This document shows, in pieces, positions 1-12,749 of a DNA stretch of 64,000 bases. How positions within the stretch are numbered: the first letter of the stretch is position 1; the number at the start of each line of letters is the position of its first letter. The position numbers and the translations under genes were made by a program. The stretch lies in NCBI GenBank assembly GCA_024449915.1, contig JAMZAV010000976.1:1-64000 (forward strand), in the 5' to 3' direction. Under the pieces are notes generated by a model, which saw only the letters and a program-made list of their open reading frames with translations, had not been told where the DNA came from and searched no databases. Source of the stretch: Sweltsa coloradensis. Lineage: Eukaryota > Arthropoda > Insecta > Plecoptera > Chloroperlidae.

Positions 1-1532
1 GAATGTGTTTAATGAGGGCGCAAGATTCAAGAGTCATAATGTTCCATGTTTAGTCAACATCGACATTTAAACTCGTCTCCGGCTAAGTTCTTCGATTTAG
101 CTCTTAACATGTGCATTTACTGATTCTACCATAATATTTATACGATTCACTTTACGTTCCTCTCTAGAACAGATTCCCTACTGCTAAATTTATCTTCATC
201 CTAGTTATTTATTTTTATTTACTACAGAGTTTACAACCAGCTTGTTGCAATTCGTTCAGTTCAACCTTCAAGAGAGTGCGACGAATCCTTATGCATTAAT
301 AATAAATTAAGTGACTCCCTCGTGGAAATGAACAAAATTTGTCTTTCAGTTTTACTTCATAGTGACTTGTACTCTTGCAAGAAAAAAGCTCCCATGGCAT
401 TATTTAACGTCACTCCTCCTTTTTTACCACCCACTTTTTCAAAACGTGATCTTCTCTCTAAAAATAAATGTCTCTGTATCTATTGTGCGGTAAGAATATT
501 TTCTGACAGCGGTATGACGCAGTCAACACAATGATATAACACACGAACGAAACCCTCACTTTATCCCCTGGGGCAGAAAACCACCGTTAACATTTTCGTT
601 TTTGACATCACTACCGAACTGAGCGCTGGGGTAGAAATGTGTCGTGCTCGAAGCTCAGTCTCAACTTCATATCCTCAGAGCAACCTCAACATCTAATACT
701 GCGATGATGTCTGATAATAATAGTAACATACTCGTGGGATTGCTGTATTGATTTAATTTGATTATGCATCTCATTAACATGATCCCTGCTTAAACTAGCG
801 GCACGAACGAACACATTCATTAATTGAATGTGTCACGAGGATGGCAGAATAGAGCATATTAAATTATTAGTTAATAATTCCAAACCCACTTTGACGATAT
901 CAAAATAGTTTTACTGATATCAGGTGTAAATAATATTTAATTAACATTAATATTTTACGATAACGGAAAGATTATTGACCCGGGACGGACTCGAAAATTC
1001 GCAATTGTTTTTGTGTAAGTGACCTTGGTTAATTGTTTTTCTACTAATATTTTAGTTATTATATAAACGAATCATTTACTTCAAAATTATAAATTGGACC
1101 GGTAAGATGGTCATGCGAAAGCGAATTTTTGGGAGATTTTCACACAGCATTTCTGCAAACAAAACAATATACAAACATTTATATCATAATTATACTATAA
1201 AAAATTATTGATATTGTAACTTATTGAGTCATCATTGTGGTTAACTGGGAATTACCTTTTGTGCTTAGTATCACAAATGAGATCAAGATGTTAACATCAA
1301 AATCAACAAAAAAGCTCAAAGTTGATACTATTTTTGCCCAGTCAAAACTGGCAGGCCTTTTCTTTTTCAAAAGTTCCAAATAAACTTTGATCGAGTATAT
1401 TCTATCACGTGTGACCCAGTCTTCTAGTTTATCTTTGAAAAATCGGTTTAACCGACACTATACGTCACCTAAACTACGACAAACCATCTATGTTGACAAA
1501 CGACGAGGCAAACCTCTATGACATATTATAAC
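1..1532. other. AT-rich intergenic DNA, no gene seen
   Basis: No reading frame here has coding character; the longest, about 70 codons at 322-534, has no splice context or recognisable domain. No repeat shared with the rest of the window was found. Confidence 0.5.
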
Positions 1533-2203
1533 TATAGGAAAACGCTTAAGTCCCGTCGCGTTGTTGGATGAGCGTAATTGGTGCATTGAGCTGCCATGTG
1601 TTATGCGGATTTTCTGTTGTTCTTTGAAAATATCATCACTAAGTTGAAGATTTAAAAAAAAAAAAAATTAATAAATTAACTAATTATTCGATTGCGCACA
1701 AATTTTACACGAATATATTAATTCATAAAATTAAGGTTCTGTGAAAAAATCATTACAATAGGATAAAGCATGTAGGTGTTATAAGTCAAAGAATTGTTTA
1801 AAAAATAAAAAAACGTAAAATTTCGATTTTCATAAGAAATAGTTTTTTGATTGTGCTCAAATTTCACACGAATATCTAAATTCATAAAGTTAAGGTTCTG
1901 TGAAAAAATCATTAAAATCGGATAAAGTATGTAGGTGTTATAAGCTGAAGAATTGTTTTAAAAATAGAAAAAAATCGTAAAATTGCGATTTTAAATGAGA
2001 AATAATTTTTCGATTGCGCTCAAAAACGTGGCAAAGTTCAGAGATTTCGAAGGCCTCCATAAAATTTTATCGTAATCGGAGTATCGGTTTAGCCGGAATC
2101 GTGTTAACAAACACACAATAATACAAACAGAAAAAAAAACATTCCGGATTTTTTTCTCCAGTGTAGTGAAATGGAATCTTCGCTACGCTCATCCAATAAA
2201 TAT
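1533..2203 (+). mobile_element. Non-autonomous TIR element, CTAGGAAAACGC group (long form)
   Basis: The left end reads TAGGAAAACGCTTAAGTCCC, then GTTGTTGGATGAGCG; the right end reads CGCTACGCTCATCCAATAAA, an inverted copy of the GGATGAGCG part. The body has an imperfect tandem repeat of about 160 bp (1690-1855, then 1856-2015) with the core GGTTCTGTGAAAAAATCATT. An inverted relative lies at 30019-30793, sharing both ends and the internal stretch around TTCGAAATCTCTGAACTT. No transposase reading frame is present. Confidence 0.7.
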
Positions 2204-2639
2204 CTATGGCACGAATATTTTAAGAGTTGAATACTTATATTTACTAAGACACGTGTGTTAAATATATGAAACAATAACACAATTATTAAAAATACTAGCT
2301 TCATGTTACGCAGAAATTTTACTAAGATTTATTTTGACTAGATATGTTTAAATACAACAATTTATATCATATTATATATATATTATTTCTTGATTTGGTT
2401 AGTCGGGAAACACTCCCGTAGAAATAATATGCAATATGCGGGATTCGAAACTGCATTCGTTGTACCTGTTGGTTAGAGCTAGAACCTGACCGTATGAACC
2501 ACTGTGAACAAAAAAATAATTAAACTTGGAGTTAGTTTTCTCGCTTCGCTTGTTCAAACAATCAAGATTGAGTGTAAATAAGGATATTTGCATGGAGTGT
2601 TATTAGTCAATGTGTGCACTAGTTAATATACTCCACCTC
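2204..2639. other. AT-rich spacer with a possible tRNA-like remnant
   Basis: Read on the - strand, 2440-2510 contains GTTTCGAATCCCGC, close to a Pol III B box, with a degraded tRNA-like head beside it. This may be an old SINE piece. The rest is featureless AT-rich DNA. Confidence 0.3.
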
Positions 2640-2815
2640 AGAAGGCATCTTTATCTCCGGATTCTGGTTAGCGCGCTTATCGCACCTGGCGTAGGGAGTG
2701 GCTCCAGTCACAGCTGATAAGATACATACATCGCACAGTCAATCAGCTCGCACCAGCAGATACCTAGCTCCAAGCTCGCCGATATCTATTACTAACGGGG
2801 AGTTATAATTAGAAA
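2640..2815 (+). promoter_or_regulatory. Putative promoter and 5' UTR of the adhesion GPCR gene
   Basis: This stretch is richer in GC than its surroundings and lies directly before the signal-peptide exon. It carries GATA-type motifs (TGATAAGAT near 2714, TTTATCTCC near 2650) and no clear TATA box. The start codon at 2816 follows AGAAA, an acceptable animal context. The transcription start cannot be placed from sequence. Confidence 0.4.
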
Positions 2816-2881
2816 ATGAGGCGTGTGGATGCGTGTTTAGCGGTTACATGCCGTATTACTGCTCTGACACTTGGCTTTTTG
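2816..2881 (+). CDS. Adhesion GPCR, exon 1 (signal peptide start)
   Basis: Twenty-two codons from ATG to TTG, followed by a strong donor, G|GTAAGT, at 2882. The peptide starts MRRVDACLAV and ends ITALTLGFL, which is the basic n-region and first half of the hydrophobic core of a signal peptide. The exon ends in phase 0. Joined to exon 2 (phase 0 start, LTAWVPSGDA) the hydrophobic core is completed and a small-residue cleavage site (GDA) appears. That fit is the main reason to link the two exons. The alternative is an unrelated secreted-protein gene inside the same span. Transcript data would decide; the join is inferred. Confidence 0.5.
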
Positions 2882-4261
2882 GTAAGTTTGATCAATAATT
2901 GTTGTTGGATATTCTCACGAAACACTCATAAAACACCCAATATTTGTTCATCTAATTTTAGAGCGGTGAAACTCTTCACACCAAGAATTTCAACAATTAC
3001 CAAATACTTGTATTTTTGTTTGAAGTTGAACGTAGTAACTTTTAATAGTGGCAAAAATTGGTGGAAATTATAATTTGACTTTGCAATTTTCAGCATTTAA
3101 ATGAATGCTTTCGTTTAACCAAAATCGAAATGTAGACCAAACAATTGTGTTACGCGATCAGATTTGGGCCAAGGACAATCGTCTGATATCTGGTAATATC
3201 AATAACTTAACAAAGCTCCGAAGCTTATCAGATTATACACATTTAAATAATTGATCTTCCGTTTGTTGAAATTAACCGGTATTAACTTAATGTATAACCG
3301 AACAGAAAATGTTAACAATTTACTCTGACGTAAATAAAGTTATGAAAAATTGCAATCGCAAACGAAGCATAGTCTTTTGTTGGCTTGTCTATAATTTGCT
3401 AGATGAACATAGCAAGTAAACGGAAGTAGGATTATTATTTATACGATATGGATTTCTCATGCAAGACGAGTGGTGTTACACACAAGTAAGAAAACTGATA
3501 CACAACCTGCAATCAGATTTTGCGATCATAATAAAAAATAATGAAAGAATGATATTGAATAGAACATAACTACTTTTTGAAACCATGATTTGGAATAGAG
3601 GCTAAGTTAAGATAAACATTTATTTTAAACATTGTATATACGCGTATATTAAAATGCTAAAATACCTTTGTGGAGATATTTTAGATATTGGTCGAGTTAC
3701 TGATACACGTAGCTCACGGTGATAAGTCAAAACCGGGTTCCTGTTTGATGATGTTCTTCGATGATCATACATTTTTAGAAACGTGCTGCCTGCTGAATAC
3801 TCTGGTGTAAATTATTATATGCTTAATGGATGATTAGCGAACTAAAGTGATGATAATAATAATGCTAAACATTTATCCAATGGTCAAGCCCACAATCTCT
3901 GTTGTACCACACAGTTCAACTACTGACTTTACTATGTGCGAGTAAATAGTAACCAAAGAAACAAAAATGTTGGTTTTGGTGAAACTAAAAAAGGGTTGGT
4001 AATTTTTTTTTTGTAGAATGCAGATTTTACTGCTTTACATCCATGAACGTAGTCGTAGCGTGAACAGGAATATTTTTGGTGGGGGGCATGGCATAGTGAG
4101 GGTAGGCCGGGTTCTGGGGCGAGGGCCTATCCGCCAAACTTCGTCCACAACTTTCAAGTTGAAACTAATTCCATGCATTATATTACAGACTTGCTATGAT
4201 ACACTGTTACGTACGCCCATTTGCCGCACACAATTATTTACATTTTGTTTTTATTGAATTT
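2882..4261. other. Proposed intron 1, 5' part: nothing recognised
   Basis: AT-rich DNA without exon-like blocks. The 79-codon frame at 4018-4257 lacks splice sites and domain character and runs into the SINE that follows. Confidence 0.4.
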
Positions 4262-4440
4262 ATCATGACAGTGATGGAAGATACCGGTTTCAAATCCAGT
4301 CGAGACTAACAGTACTGACAACAGTTTTTTTCTGGGGTTTTCCTCTGTCGTTAAAGCAAATGCAAGGGATTGAGTTCTCGTAAACAGACAGCCTTCACAA
4401 TTGTCCTAACTACAATATACCTAGTTTAGGAGCATGCATT
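4262..4440 (+). repeat. SINE family B copy
   Basis: Degraded copy: a B-box-like GGTTTCAAATCCAGTCGAGAC, then CTGACAACAG, CCTCTGTCGTTAAAGCAAATG and CCTTCACAATTGTCC in the order seen at 15455 and 45130. It lies in proposed intron 1 in sense orientation. Confidence 0.7.
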
Positions 4441-4892
4441 GCAACATGGGCAGGTTTCCACAAAAAATTATAAATTGTAAAATTATTTATTGAATTTGAA
4501 AATATTGTCTTTGTTCGAAAGTTGTTTGTACGCGGATGAAAGTTTTCAATTAAATAACTGATAAAGAGAATATGTATCTCACCGAGAAGCAGGACTACAG
4601 TTAAACATTAGAGAGAATAAAATGAAAATATTTATGCAGAGCGTTTCAATATAATTTGAGTACATAAGAGTACATCTTGTCTAAAATAATAACAAGATTT
4701 CGAATTATCGTGTAGTCATTAGTTGAGAAGCAATGAATAATTATAACATACACAACATGAGGTTGTTGGAAGATAAGTAAGAAGATGAAATATTTTACAA
4801 GGAATATGTTGTATAAAAATGGGATCAATATTAATTAATAACAGTTCGTGAAATGTATAAGTGATGAGTGAGAGTGACGAGGCAGCGTTGAG

Positions 4893-5020
4893 TGGTAATG
4901 GTGATGATGACAGAAGTAGTGGTAGTGATAGTGATGGTGATAGTGATAGTGATAGTGATAGTGATAGTGATAGTGATAGTGATAGTGATAGTGTGAGTGA
5001 GAGTGAGAGTGAGTGAGAGT

Positions 5021-5111
<91 letters not shown>

Positions 5112-5115
5112 TGTG
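4893..5115. repeat. Compound microsatellite, (GATAGT)n then (GAGAGT)n
   Basis: About 75 bp of GATAGT hexamers switches near 4993 to GTGAGA hexamers that continue for over 110 bp, with one irregular unit near 5015. The two halves differ by one transition per unit, so one probably arose from the other. Confidence 0.95.
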
Positions 5116-5734
5116 ATAGTGGGAGTGATAATGATGGTGATTAGGGTATTAATAGGGGTAGTGATACCCCTTATTAATAAAATAATAAAAATATAATAAA
5201 TAAAATAATATAAACTATAAATATAAAATAAAAAATAAAAAAAGTTTTTAAATAATTTTTATAAGATTACATTTGAGGCCCCTTGCATGAAATAATAATA
5301 CAAAATAATTGTAAAAAGTGCATGGAACACCAGTTGCGAAACCAGGTAACTTCGACCATATCGTCCAGAATAGACGTATAGGATGAAAATTAACGTGTTA
5401 ACCACAAAGTTCCGATTCGTAGAATATGAGACGAAATACAATTCTATGGCAATAAGATTCACCGATCGACAACATGTTGTTGATGATCGGATCACCCTAA
5501 TAGATCACTTAAGGAGTTATAATTAAAATGCAAATTTTACTGAGATTGCTATTTCTAATGTCTGAAGCGAAGTGCTCTGGAACCCAAACACCCGTTCACT
5601 TAACTTTTTTTTTACGAAACTTGTCCTTAAAATTAGATTCAATAAATTGAATGAAATCTTTGAACCGTGTAACTGAATTGAAAGTCAATTCGATAAACTC
5701 GGCACGTAAAAGCATCTGCTTATGTAATAAGACG
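5116..5734. other. Intronic AT-rich tract
   Basis: 5160-5250 is almost pure A/T (TAAAATA-like). The remainder holds no exon-like block; the 78-codon antisense frame at 5259-5495 has no features. Confidence 0.4.
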
Positions 5735-6070
5735 GGACCAACCAACCAAGGCTCGCGTGGACGAGCTGGGGTTTAGCTCCGGCAATGATCGTCGCAACTT
5801 TTCTCGTCGTGCGGCGGTACAGCCTGACTATCAAACGGTAATCCTCCCGAGCCCGCGTAACTCTGAAACAATACTCTTTGTTAGTTCTCCGTGAATCCGC
5901 TCCACCCGCCGGGCGCGCGTGTTTACGGACTGCGCGTGACGTCACGCCGCGTGACTGGTTGGTTTCCACCCTCAACCTCGACTTATAAGACGAGCGTGGC
6001 CGTGCTTCATCTCTACAGGTTGTCTGCACGCGGACGATGACGTCAGAGCGGTTGAAAGACAGATGAGCCA
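5735..6070 (+). promoter_or_regulatory. CpG-rich island with two CRE sites and a TATA-like box
   Basis: A GC- and CpG-rich block inside otherwise AT-rich DNA. It holds two full palindromic CREs, TGACGTCA, at 5937-5944 and 6038-6045, with a TATA-like CTTATAAG at 5982-5989 between them. An ATG at 6063 and a weak CAG|GTCAAT donor near 6097 follow. It looks like a core promoter, either an internal start for the GPCR or one for an unrecognised transcript. The 128-codon antisense frame at 5685-6071 is most likely a by-product of high GC. Confidence 0.4.
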
Positions 6071-6098
6071 TGCTAACAATGCCATGACTTTACAGGTC

Positions 6099-7096
6099 AA
6101 TAGTTGCATTCATACCGGTATATCACAGCGATATTTTCAGTCAGAAGCGTAGGAACTCTTTTCGAATGGGTGACAGGGGATGGGATGGGTGACCCATACA
6201 AAATGTATTGAATAGTTGATTTTCCGTAAAATAGAAAATTTCCTTTTAGGCATGAATCTCACAACTGTGACACAATTTAAATTTCGAGTCGAATCGAGTA
6301 TTTGAAAATAGAGTATTGAGAAAATAATTATTTTGGTGGAGGTGCCGGGTCGCGCGCGAGCGTAAAAACGTAAAAAACATAATGAATTTTTTGCGCTACC
6401 TTACCAACCATGATTAACCTTAGTACGCCCAGTGTTTGATACAAAAACTGTTATTCTTTATGGAAGTTTTGAACTGCTTTTGGCATAAATAAATAAAATT
6501 TCCCTAGGACTATAATATTTATTATGACATTTTCAAGTAAAAAATATCAATATTACTGAATTATATTTCATAGTCTAGCCCTAAAAACAATTTGTCCTTG
6601 ATCATTAAAATTATAGAGATTACATTTAAATATCAATTGGATATTACTCTGTCTTTACTTTTGTAGTCTACTAAAGTCAACAAAGAAAATTAATATTGTA
6701 TAAAGTCAAAGTGTAACAGTGAAAAAAAGAACAGTCTCGGATTCGAATTAGACTCAAAAATCAGGACTCGCACACCACATTATTTACAAATTGACAAATA
6801 TAAATTATCTTGACTTGACTCGTGAGACTAGCATGTGAGATATTTGAAGAGGAATTTTTGAGCCACCAGTAGCCTAGTTGGCTAAACACATCTATGTGGC
6901 CTGTTAACTTCTTATTGGCCTAAAGCTTCTGTTGCACGGTCGCACAGTGATGTCGATGATTACATTGACATGTCAAGAGGCAAGACTGTATACACATTTG
7001 TTTGTAGGCGATAGGCATCCATATCACTTCTCTCTCTATTTTGTTTCATGATCATGCATGCTAATAAACAAATTTCAGTTAACAGACATTTTGTAA
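6099..7096. other. Intronic DNA, nothing recognised
   Basis: AT-rich with no frame, repeat or motif that could be linked to another part of the window. Confidence 0.35.
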
Positions 7097-7911
7097 GTCA
7101 CCTCAGAACTTATTTGTGCCGTATCCACTTTTCGCTTTTTTGGAGTTAGATCTTTTAGAGTTATTGTTAGTGCTTCTTGTTGCTAATAAAAAAAATAATA
7201 ATGTCAAATATTTAAGCTTAAGCAGTGTTTTAGCAATGTCAGTTTGTTCCATATCCATCAGATGACACCATATCTTAGTGCTTATTTGTGCCATTTCCAA
7301 TTTACATATACTAACAAGTGGATATGGCACAAATAAGTACTGAGCCAAATATCTAGTTTGATGAAATTTTGTTCTATATCAATAGGAAGTGCTAATTTAC
7401 GAATGCCCTACAATTAAAAAATATGAAATACCTTTCATCTAACCATTTGAAGATAATTGCAGCAAAAATTGTTTAAATTCAAGTATAAACAATAAAATAT
7501 TTTATATTGTCTATTTGAGTCTTCATTGAAATAATTATTTATTTAAACCCCACAATAATTCAATCATAATAGTTGAGAACATTAATGGTTGGTGTTTTTC
7601 TCTATTCCACATAGTAATCTCCACTTAAAATGAAAATCAGTGGATATGGCACACAAATTGTAATCAAGTTATCCATTAAGTTGAAAATCGTTGTGCCATA
7701 TCCAACAGGAAGTGCTTATATAACGTATGCCCTGCGAATAAAAATAATGTTTAACATTTTGAATCAATAATATTTATTATTGTTAGAATATTGTAACAAA
7801 AATTTCTCAAATTCAACTATAAATCACGGTTTGGCGGTGAATCAAACATTTAAACTTCATTTTCTCCACTTTGGTAAAAGCGGATATGGCACAAATAAGT
7901 TCTGAGGTGAC
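7097..7911. mobile_element. 0.8-kb non-autonomous TIR element
   Basis: The ends are inverted copies of about 35-40 bp: GTCACCTCAGAACTTATTTG on the left and its complement ending CTGAGGTGAC on the right. The TIR motif TTATTTGTGCCATATCCA recurs inside in both orientations (7277-7342, 7650, 7690). The interior also holds two imperfect direct repeats about 330 bp apart (AGGAAGTGCTTAT...ATGCCCT). No transposase frame is present and no clear target-site duplication was found. Confidence 0.8.
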
Positions 7912-9299
7912 GAAGTTCAAATATCAGTAATTAATAAAACGAAAATAATAATAAACAAATCGGGTTACTCAATTCTTAACAGGGCTTTCATAATGTTTTT
8001 TTTCTAATTTTAATCACTGGGTATAGATACTTTTTCTTTGAAGCCTTTGATTTGTGTTTTTATACGTCGAGATATGAACACAAAATACAAACTTTATCAA
8101 TTAAAATCTAGAAACGCAATAATATAACATATAATAATAAAATAATAAATAATTGATATTGGTATAATAAAAATTAACTAAAAATACACACGCATTTGTT
8201 TTTAAGCTTGACAAAATAAAGCTTAGCTTTTGAAATTATAATAAAAATTGAGATTATATACAATCGCAGTGTTACCGACTTGACAACATAATTATATGAG
8301 CATTGACCGGTAAAACTTAATTGCAAAATACGAGTGAATAGGTTTACCCTAATTAAATGTAGGGATATTACAAATTAAAGTTTCTTTATACTGGACCCAA
8401 TTGATTGTTTGGATAGGATTTCAATTATGATTTGTATAGCAGCTATTTTAATCTGATTCTCCATACACGACGTCAACTTTCTTGATTGAAATCTAATGCC
8501 TAAAATCTCTACGATTACAAATTTAATTCAAGAAAACTTTTACTTCCTCTTTCATCAATGGAATGACGTATTTTATCAGTGTAGAATTTTCGAATACACG
8601 ATGAGAAGTTACCATTTATGACACTAACAGAAAATAAAAACATATCGCCTTATATTTATTATTTACCTACAAGTACAAGCGGACTCGGGTCCCACAAGTT
8701 CTTCAGTTATTTATGCAGGTATTGAATTATTTTTGTTTTTATAATAAATATTGGTATGAATTCTAATGTCACATACATAGTAGTAATATGATGTGAATGC
8801 CACTCCGCCCACTCAAGACCCACCCATAAGCGTGAGACGAACACAAATATTGCAGCGTCAGATCTAAGTCCAGGGCAAAGTATTGTAGATACAACGACCC
8901 CTGAGTTACTTCTGACGCCGGGTGCTCTGTCTTCGATCTATGGTATTTCATCCAACTCATGGTGTAACGTAACTATTATATAACTCTGTTCATGACCTGG
9001 CATTCTCTTGACTCTGACTGGACTTGGATTCACAAAATGTACTCATCGTACATCTTAAATAAATGTCCATTCGTATTTATGTACATGTCAACGATGGTTT
9101 ATATTAAATGAACATTTGCACCGTTCAGTGGAAGGAAAATAACTTTCAAGCTTGCAATATTTCGGAAGGTTTCTCCTTTGTTCGACTGGCATACATACAT
9201 AAATTACAATAGTACAAATAATGACAAACATCAAACAGGGATTTGTAGATGGAAACTATAATATCGAATCGTTTATAAAGCAAGTAAAGACATGCTGCC
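7912..9299. other. Intronic DNA, nothing recognised
   Basis: AT-rich apart from a more balanced patch at 8780-8960 whose antisense 63-codon frame shows no domain or splice sites. Confidence 0.35.
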
Positions 9300-9425
9300 A
9301 TGGAGCTGTCTATCACTTTTTAAATGGGTAACAGAAGTTGGCTTGTCCGCTCTAGTTTAATGTCCTCCACTGAAAATAAGTAATATGACTGAGTGGGTAG
9401 ACTCAAAATACGAATTTATTTATGT
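9300..9425 (+). repeat. SINE family A, truncated 3' end
   Basis: The stretch from GTTGGCTTGTCCGCT to TGAGTGGGTAGACTC is the complement of the block at 61556-61625 (GTCTACCCACTCAG...), followed by the family's ATTTATTTATG tail. The tRNA-like head is missing. Confidence 0.75.
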
Positions 9426-11325
9426 TTGGAAATGGTGTCTTGCATTTAATGCACTATAGTTCTACCTGTGCAGTGTACGATGTAATGTAACAATATGTAT
9501 TTGGCAAAGTTTAGAATTGATTGAACAATTTTATAACAATATTAAAAAACATAGAATAAGAATAGTTGTGAGAAAATATCCGATTTTGTTTCTTAGATCT
9601 GTAAGTTTTTACGATACGATAGGAGATACAGAATGCATATTTTGTCGATAAATACAATTGTCTTTTTAAATATATTACTAATTACTAACACTTAAAATAT
9701 TGCTTCAATTTTAATCTCCATAAAAGGCTTTCAAGTACAGGAAAATTTACATTATTTTGAAAAACTTTATAAATCGTTAAAAAGTAAGTTTTAAAAAACA
9801 ACAAAGGTATATTAACTAATCTATAATATTTTTATATAGATTCAGATAGTGCAATTATAAAAAATTGAATGTAGATACGAGAACGATCTTAAGAGACCAG
9901 ACCAGCATAGAACACTAATATAAGGGTGTCTTTCTTCATGCACTAGCCGCCACCAACACTTCCTTACACGACAGAGAGCGGTAATCTCGTAACGCTGCCC
10001 TGAAAGCTAAACGATACGTGTGTACTGCTATTCGCAGGAGTTCTCCACTACTGAAGCTATACAATAAAATAAGACTATTGGTCTACTGCAACTACACCAC
10101 AGGATTTGCCTCCAACTCTCTCCATCTATTGATTTACTCTGTTGGTCGCTGTAAAATGGAAGTTTTTTGACGCTCGGAAGAAATTGCGATTTTCAATAGA
10201 ATCAAGGCTTGCATTTCTTGTTGAGTTGGTCATAATGCATAGCAATTGCTAGTTATTGCAGTGAACTACGAATATCATTAAATTTGATACATATGGTTAA
10301 TTATTGTTAAATCTATTTATGTTGAACTTGATATTAAAAAATATAATCTAACTAACACTATAGAAGAGAAAAATGACGATAACAAATCGAGGATATGAAA
10401 TTCAAATGTTTATCTGGGTTCTGTAAACTTTGTTTGATAATAAATAAATTAAAATAAAGTTTGTGTTAATATGTGTTAAGTTAAATAATTCATTTAAAAC
10501 TTTGCATAAAAAAATTGAATGAATAAAATCGAAATTCAGTGTATAACCCTTTGCTGCAAAAATTTAATTAATGATCAAACCATGGACTTACAATAGTAAC
10601 TGATCAAACCAAATGTACATTTAAATTGGATTTCCAAATAAACGTGTGCTTTGCGAGTTCTGTGAGTACAGAGTTTTATTTTTAATGCAATTAATATAAT
10701 ATGACAACTAGTTAAATGCCAGCAGGCTGCCATCCAATCGATATTGAGTTATTGTTAGTTGAATGGCAGCGCATTGCATACCTGTAATACATTTAATAGG
10801 AAACTAATCAAATTCACGTTGCAGGGTTCTTGAATCTAGTTACATTAGAATCTAGCAAATACCTTGTATTCAATTCTAGCCAACCCCGGTAGATCATTGG
10901 TACGGGTAGCAGGTCCGGAGAGCGGGTGGAAGCGGGTCCCGCATACGACAGTGGGTTTTAAATGCCCGCCTTGAAAGCATTATTGTATATCACCACTACC
11001 ATCTCCACACAGGACTTCTACATTCTGTATGCTCTCTTTACATATTACATTATACACTACCCAGATCTGGCATTTAAAAGATTAACCATGTCAATCTACT
11101 TTTCCAATTAAACTAAAATCATTTTGCGCCGTTTAATGCTTAGGCCAAGTGCAATCAAACGATATAATATATTTAAATAAACGCTTATGTTGATCTTTTC
11201 AGCCAGAGGAGTGGCCTCACACAGAGTAGAGGTTTATTTTACGACACATCGGGCATTATTAGCAATGTTATTATTATATCAAAAGTTTCTCACCTACTCA
11301 TTATTGGTGTGCATTTATCTACTTT
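9426..11325. other. Intronic DNA, mostly featureless
   Basis: A GC-richer patch at 10880-10975 (AGCGGGTGGAAGCGGGTCCC) stands out but has no open frame or match elsewhere in the window. The patch at 9890-10140 looks mildly less AT-rich without clear exon boundaries. Confidence 0.35.
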
Positions 11326-11392
11326 GGTTTATTCTGGCCTCTTTTGAAAATCAGTTTTCAGAACTAAATAGGATAGATGGCAAATAATCAAA
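11326..11392 (+). repeat. Retroelement 3'-tail fragment
   Basis: Contains AAAATCAGTTTTCAGAACT followed by AATAGGATAGA, matching 20690-20750 and more distantly 59880-59940. The small hairpin ATCAGTTTT..AACTGAT before an A/T tail is typical of a LINE or SINE 3' end. Confidence 0.5.
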
Positions 11393-11977
11393 TACAAATA
11401 AGTTTAAAAAAAGTTTGAGATGTAAAAAAGAAATTTGAAAAACCTACTAACAATACGAGTTGGCCTTGAAAATACAAATACAAAATTTCTATAAGAACGA
11501 TTCGAAGAATCCTGGTATCTCCTTTTGAATCTATTGTATCGATAATATAAGTTTACTCCTATGATTGTATTTATATCATAGAGAACTGCGGGTTTATACA
11601 ATAAGCTACTTTTCTTGAGGTAAACTTCACATGCTTCTCTCGTAGTCTTTGATTCGCACAGTTGGATCTAAAAAAGCCTTCTCTTCTAGGTTTCATTGTC
11701 GATGGACATAATATTTTTAGATTGTAATCTTTAATTAAATGCCCTTATTTTATTAATAAAATGTTTTAAATGTTATCCATCCCATTTAGCAACGTGACCA
11801 GGGAAGTAATATTTAGACACCACTCCACGTGTCAATACAAGCCCTGGACGTGTGTTTGACGTGTGACGTGCTATGGCCACGTTTAATACTCCATCCTTGT
11901 AAAAGAGGTATAAGCACTGCTGTCAGTCACTGATCGAAGCCAATTGCAAACTTTGGTTGCAGCTGACTGACTGGCGC

Positions 11978-12698
11978 GGTATTCTAAGGCCCTGTCTCCT
12001 AAGCCCTTGAACCCTTTTCGTCTTCTAAGCCCCTGTGACCGACGGTTGTGCTACACGTTGCGCAGCGGGCCTTAGAAGAAAAACTCGACAGGGCTTTAAA
12101 AGACTAAAAGTCTTCTAAGCCATGTCTTCTAACGCCGCACGATGTCTTTCCGTCTACTTTTTCTACACACAAAATGACCAAAGGGAAAAGGGTTCACAAA
12201 TACGATATTTTAAACGCACTGCAGAAAAATAATATATCGTGATTCTTAGACGACATGAGTGCAAATTGCAAAACGACGATATTGTAAGGTATGACCAAGT
12301 TCCCATACCTGCATAATTATGCAGTCATAATTAAGCGTACAAATTAAAATATGTTATCATTTATATGTATTTAGAGTCTACCCACACAGTTACTGTAAAA
12401 GAAATGAAAACTATGAGTGTTAGTTTTCCCAAAACCAATTCTCTATCAACATTCAACATTACAAATAAATTCTCACTATGATATCAATTAAATAAACTAT
12501 AACATAACTTAAATCTAAAGCCCGCTTCACTACCGTGGGAAACGAACAAAGACATGGTGCGGGCGTTATGAGACAGGGCCCGCTACGCTACGTTGCCCTA
12601 CGGTACGTTGCCAAGCCAAGGTGTAGCACAGCCGTCGGTCACATTACCTTCGAGGACTAAAAACGGTTCAAGGGCTTTGAAGACAGGACCTTAGATGC
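11978..12698. mobile_element. Foldback-type element with ~190-bp terminal inverted repeats
   Basis: The left arm (11978-12170) and right arm (12515-12698) are inverted copies sharing TCTAAGG.CCTGTCTTC, AAGCCCTTGAACC, GTGACCGACGG.TGTGCTACAC and CGCACCATGTCTTT. About 340 bp of unrelated DNA separates them. The arms can form a long imperfect stem. There is no coding capacity. Confidence 0.8.
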
Positions 12699-12749
12699 CG
12701 CCACCGACAAACTGGATAGAGAATGTTCTGTAGCCAACAGCCCCTTGCA

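Noticed and set aside
5685..6071. 128-codon antisense frame, arginine-rich
   Set aside because: It coincides with the CpG-rich promoter-like block; composition explains the open frame and there is no domain.
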